A stretch of DNA of 24,589 bases from Candidatus Bruticola papionis (lineage in GTDB: Bacteria > Vulcanimicrobiota > Xenobia > Xenobiales > Xenobiaceae), in assembly GCA_002407045.1 (NCBI GenBank), contig DHKB01000067.1:1-24589 (forward strand), in the 5' to 3' direction. The position numbers were made by a program, and so were the translations under genes. This document shows, piece after piece, positions 24,212 through 24,589 of the stretch. The notes beneath the pieces were generated by a model. The model did no database searches and had not been told where the DNA came from. It saw only the letters and a program-made list of their open reading frames with translations. The stretch's first letter is position 1. Each line of letters opens with the position of its first letter.

Positions 24212-24318
24212 AATTTATAGCCGCCCAAAACGTTCGTTATGCCCACCGGAGAAAACTTTATCGTGCTAGCGATCTTTCGAGGAGGGATATAACGAACTAA
24301 GCAACTTGGCTATAAATT
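24212..24318. other. 107-base strongly base-paired element
   Basis: The outer stem is AATTTATAGCC (24212-24222) with GGCTATAAATT (24308-24318), 11 perfect pairs. The middle stem is GTTCGTTA (24232-24239) with TAACGAAC (24290-24297), continued by TG, CCC and CC on the left and GG, GGG and TA on the right (to 24247 and 24281), with one bulge and one A-A mismatch. The inner hairpin is GAAA (24251-24254)/TTTC (24275-24278) and ATCG (24260-24263)/CGAT (24270-24273). There is no terminal T-run, so it is not a standard terminator. It could be a non-coding RNA, an attenuator or a small palindromic mobile element. Strand is unknown. Confidence 0.6.
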
Positions 24319-24386
24319 TAGCGCTAACATATGTAGCGTAAAATATATCGCGCAAAAATTTTTCGCACATTTTTGCCTAAAAGTGC

Positions 24387-24415
24387 TTGACAGGGTAGGC
24401 GCTTAGCGCTAATAT
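24387..24415 (+). promoter_or_regulatory. strong sigma70-type promoter
   Basis: TTGACA (24387-24392), a spacer of exactly 17 bases, then TAATAT (24410-24415). The -35 box is perfect. No gene follows within the window for at least 170 bases. Confidence 0.6.
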
Positions 24416-24589
24416 ACTCGAGCGGTTGCGTTAAGCAACTAGGCAAAAGTTTTGAAAACGGAATAGCAGCTTTTACTATGAAGCTTGTGTAAGTGCCCTG
24501 TGTGTCTTACAAAGTAAGATACCAAAATGAATGACACTTAAAATTGTCAATGTTAAGTAGAGCTAATCGCTCTCTTTTTCAAATATTAA
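24416..24589 (+). other. gene-free leader running off the window, possible rRNA operon leader
   Basis: Downstream of the promoter there is no open frame. The stretch includes TTTTGAAAACGGAATA-like sequence, common in rRNA operon leaders and spacers, and near the end GCTCTCTTTTTCAAA, which resembles a boxA antitermination element (TGCTCTTTAACA). No 16S sequence is reached, so this is an inference. Confidence 0.35.

Overview
This is a moderately AT-rich bacterial chromosomal window. It holds about 17 supportable protein genes, one frameshifted gene, decayed coding remnants and several structured non-coding regions. The cell looks didermal or at least Gram-negative-like: it has a lipoprotein with a lytic-transglycosylase domain, phosphatidylserine decarboxylase, undecaprenyl-diphosphatase and a MacB/LolD-type ABC ATPase. 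A highly biased pair, a YgeY-type M20 hydrolase and a glutamate dehydrogenase, suggests amino-acid catabolism and perhaps an anaerobic life style. Two SpoVG-family genes, ThyA-type thymidylate synthase and YraN occur in many phyla, so I do not assign a lineage. I see no tRNA, CRISPR array or insertion sequence.

Layout. 1-300 is a structured leader in front of an exported LysM-NlpC/P60 cell-wall peptidase (301-1053). A bidirectional terminator separates it from a reverse-strand RTX-repeat M91 zinc metallopeptidase (1162-2652). Then come ComEC (2829-4316), a doubtful small membrane protein, and dUTPase (4490-4909), with a terminator shared with a convergent fusion of a PmtA-like methyltransferase and phosphatidylserine decarboxylase (5063-6352). 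Next is a METTL24/FkbM-like methyltransferase broken by a frameshift at an A8 tract (6720-7653). About 900 bases without an intact gene follow, carrying decayed reverse-strand coding fragments with a possible flagellin C-terminus. After that is a divergent Sua5-like protein (8556-9665).

ygeY (9917-11122) and gdhA (11406-12686) each have a leader of roughly 250-280 nt and codon use richer in C-ending codons than their neighbours. Two tandem SpoVG-family genes (reverse strand) and an LLM-class flavin oxidoreductase follow. A reverse-strand PGM1-like ATP-grasp ligase (14742-16610) is divergent from an operon of an unknown protein, uppP and thyA (16634-19443). yraN (reverse) is convergent with thyA and divergent from an envelope operon: lytic-transglycosylase lipoprotein, unknown exported protein and ABC ATPase (20008-24176).

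The last 413 bases contain a strongly base-paired element (24212-24318), a near-consensus sigma70 promoter (24387-24415) and a gene-free leader running off the edge that resembles the start of a stable-RNA operon.

The items most worth a second look are the methyltransferase-decarboxylase fusion, the Sua5-like protein lacking its nucleotide-site motifs, the A8 frameshift, the 24212-24318 structured element, and the leaders of nlpC, ygeY and gdhA, which share short motifs.
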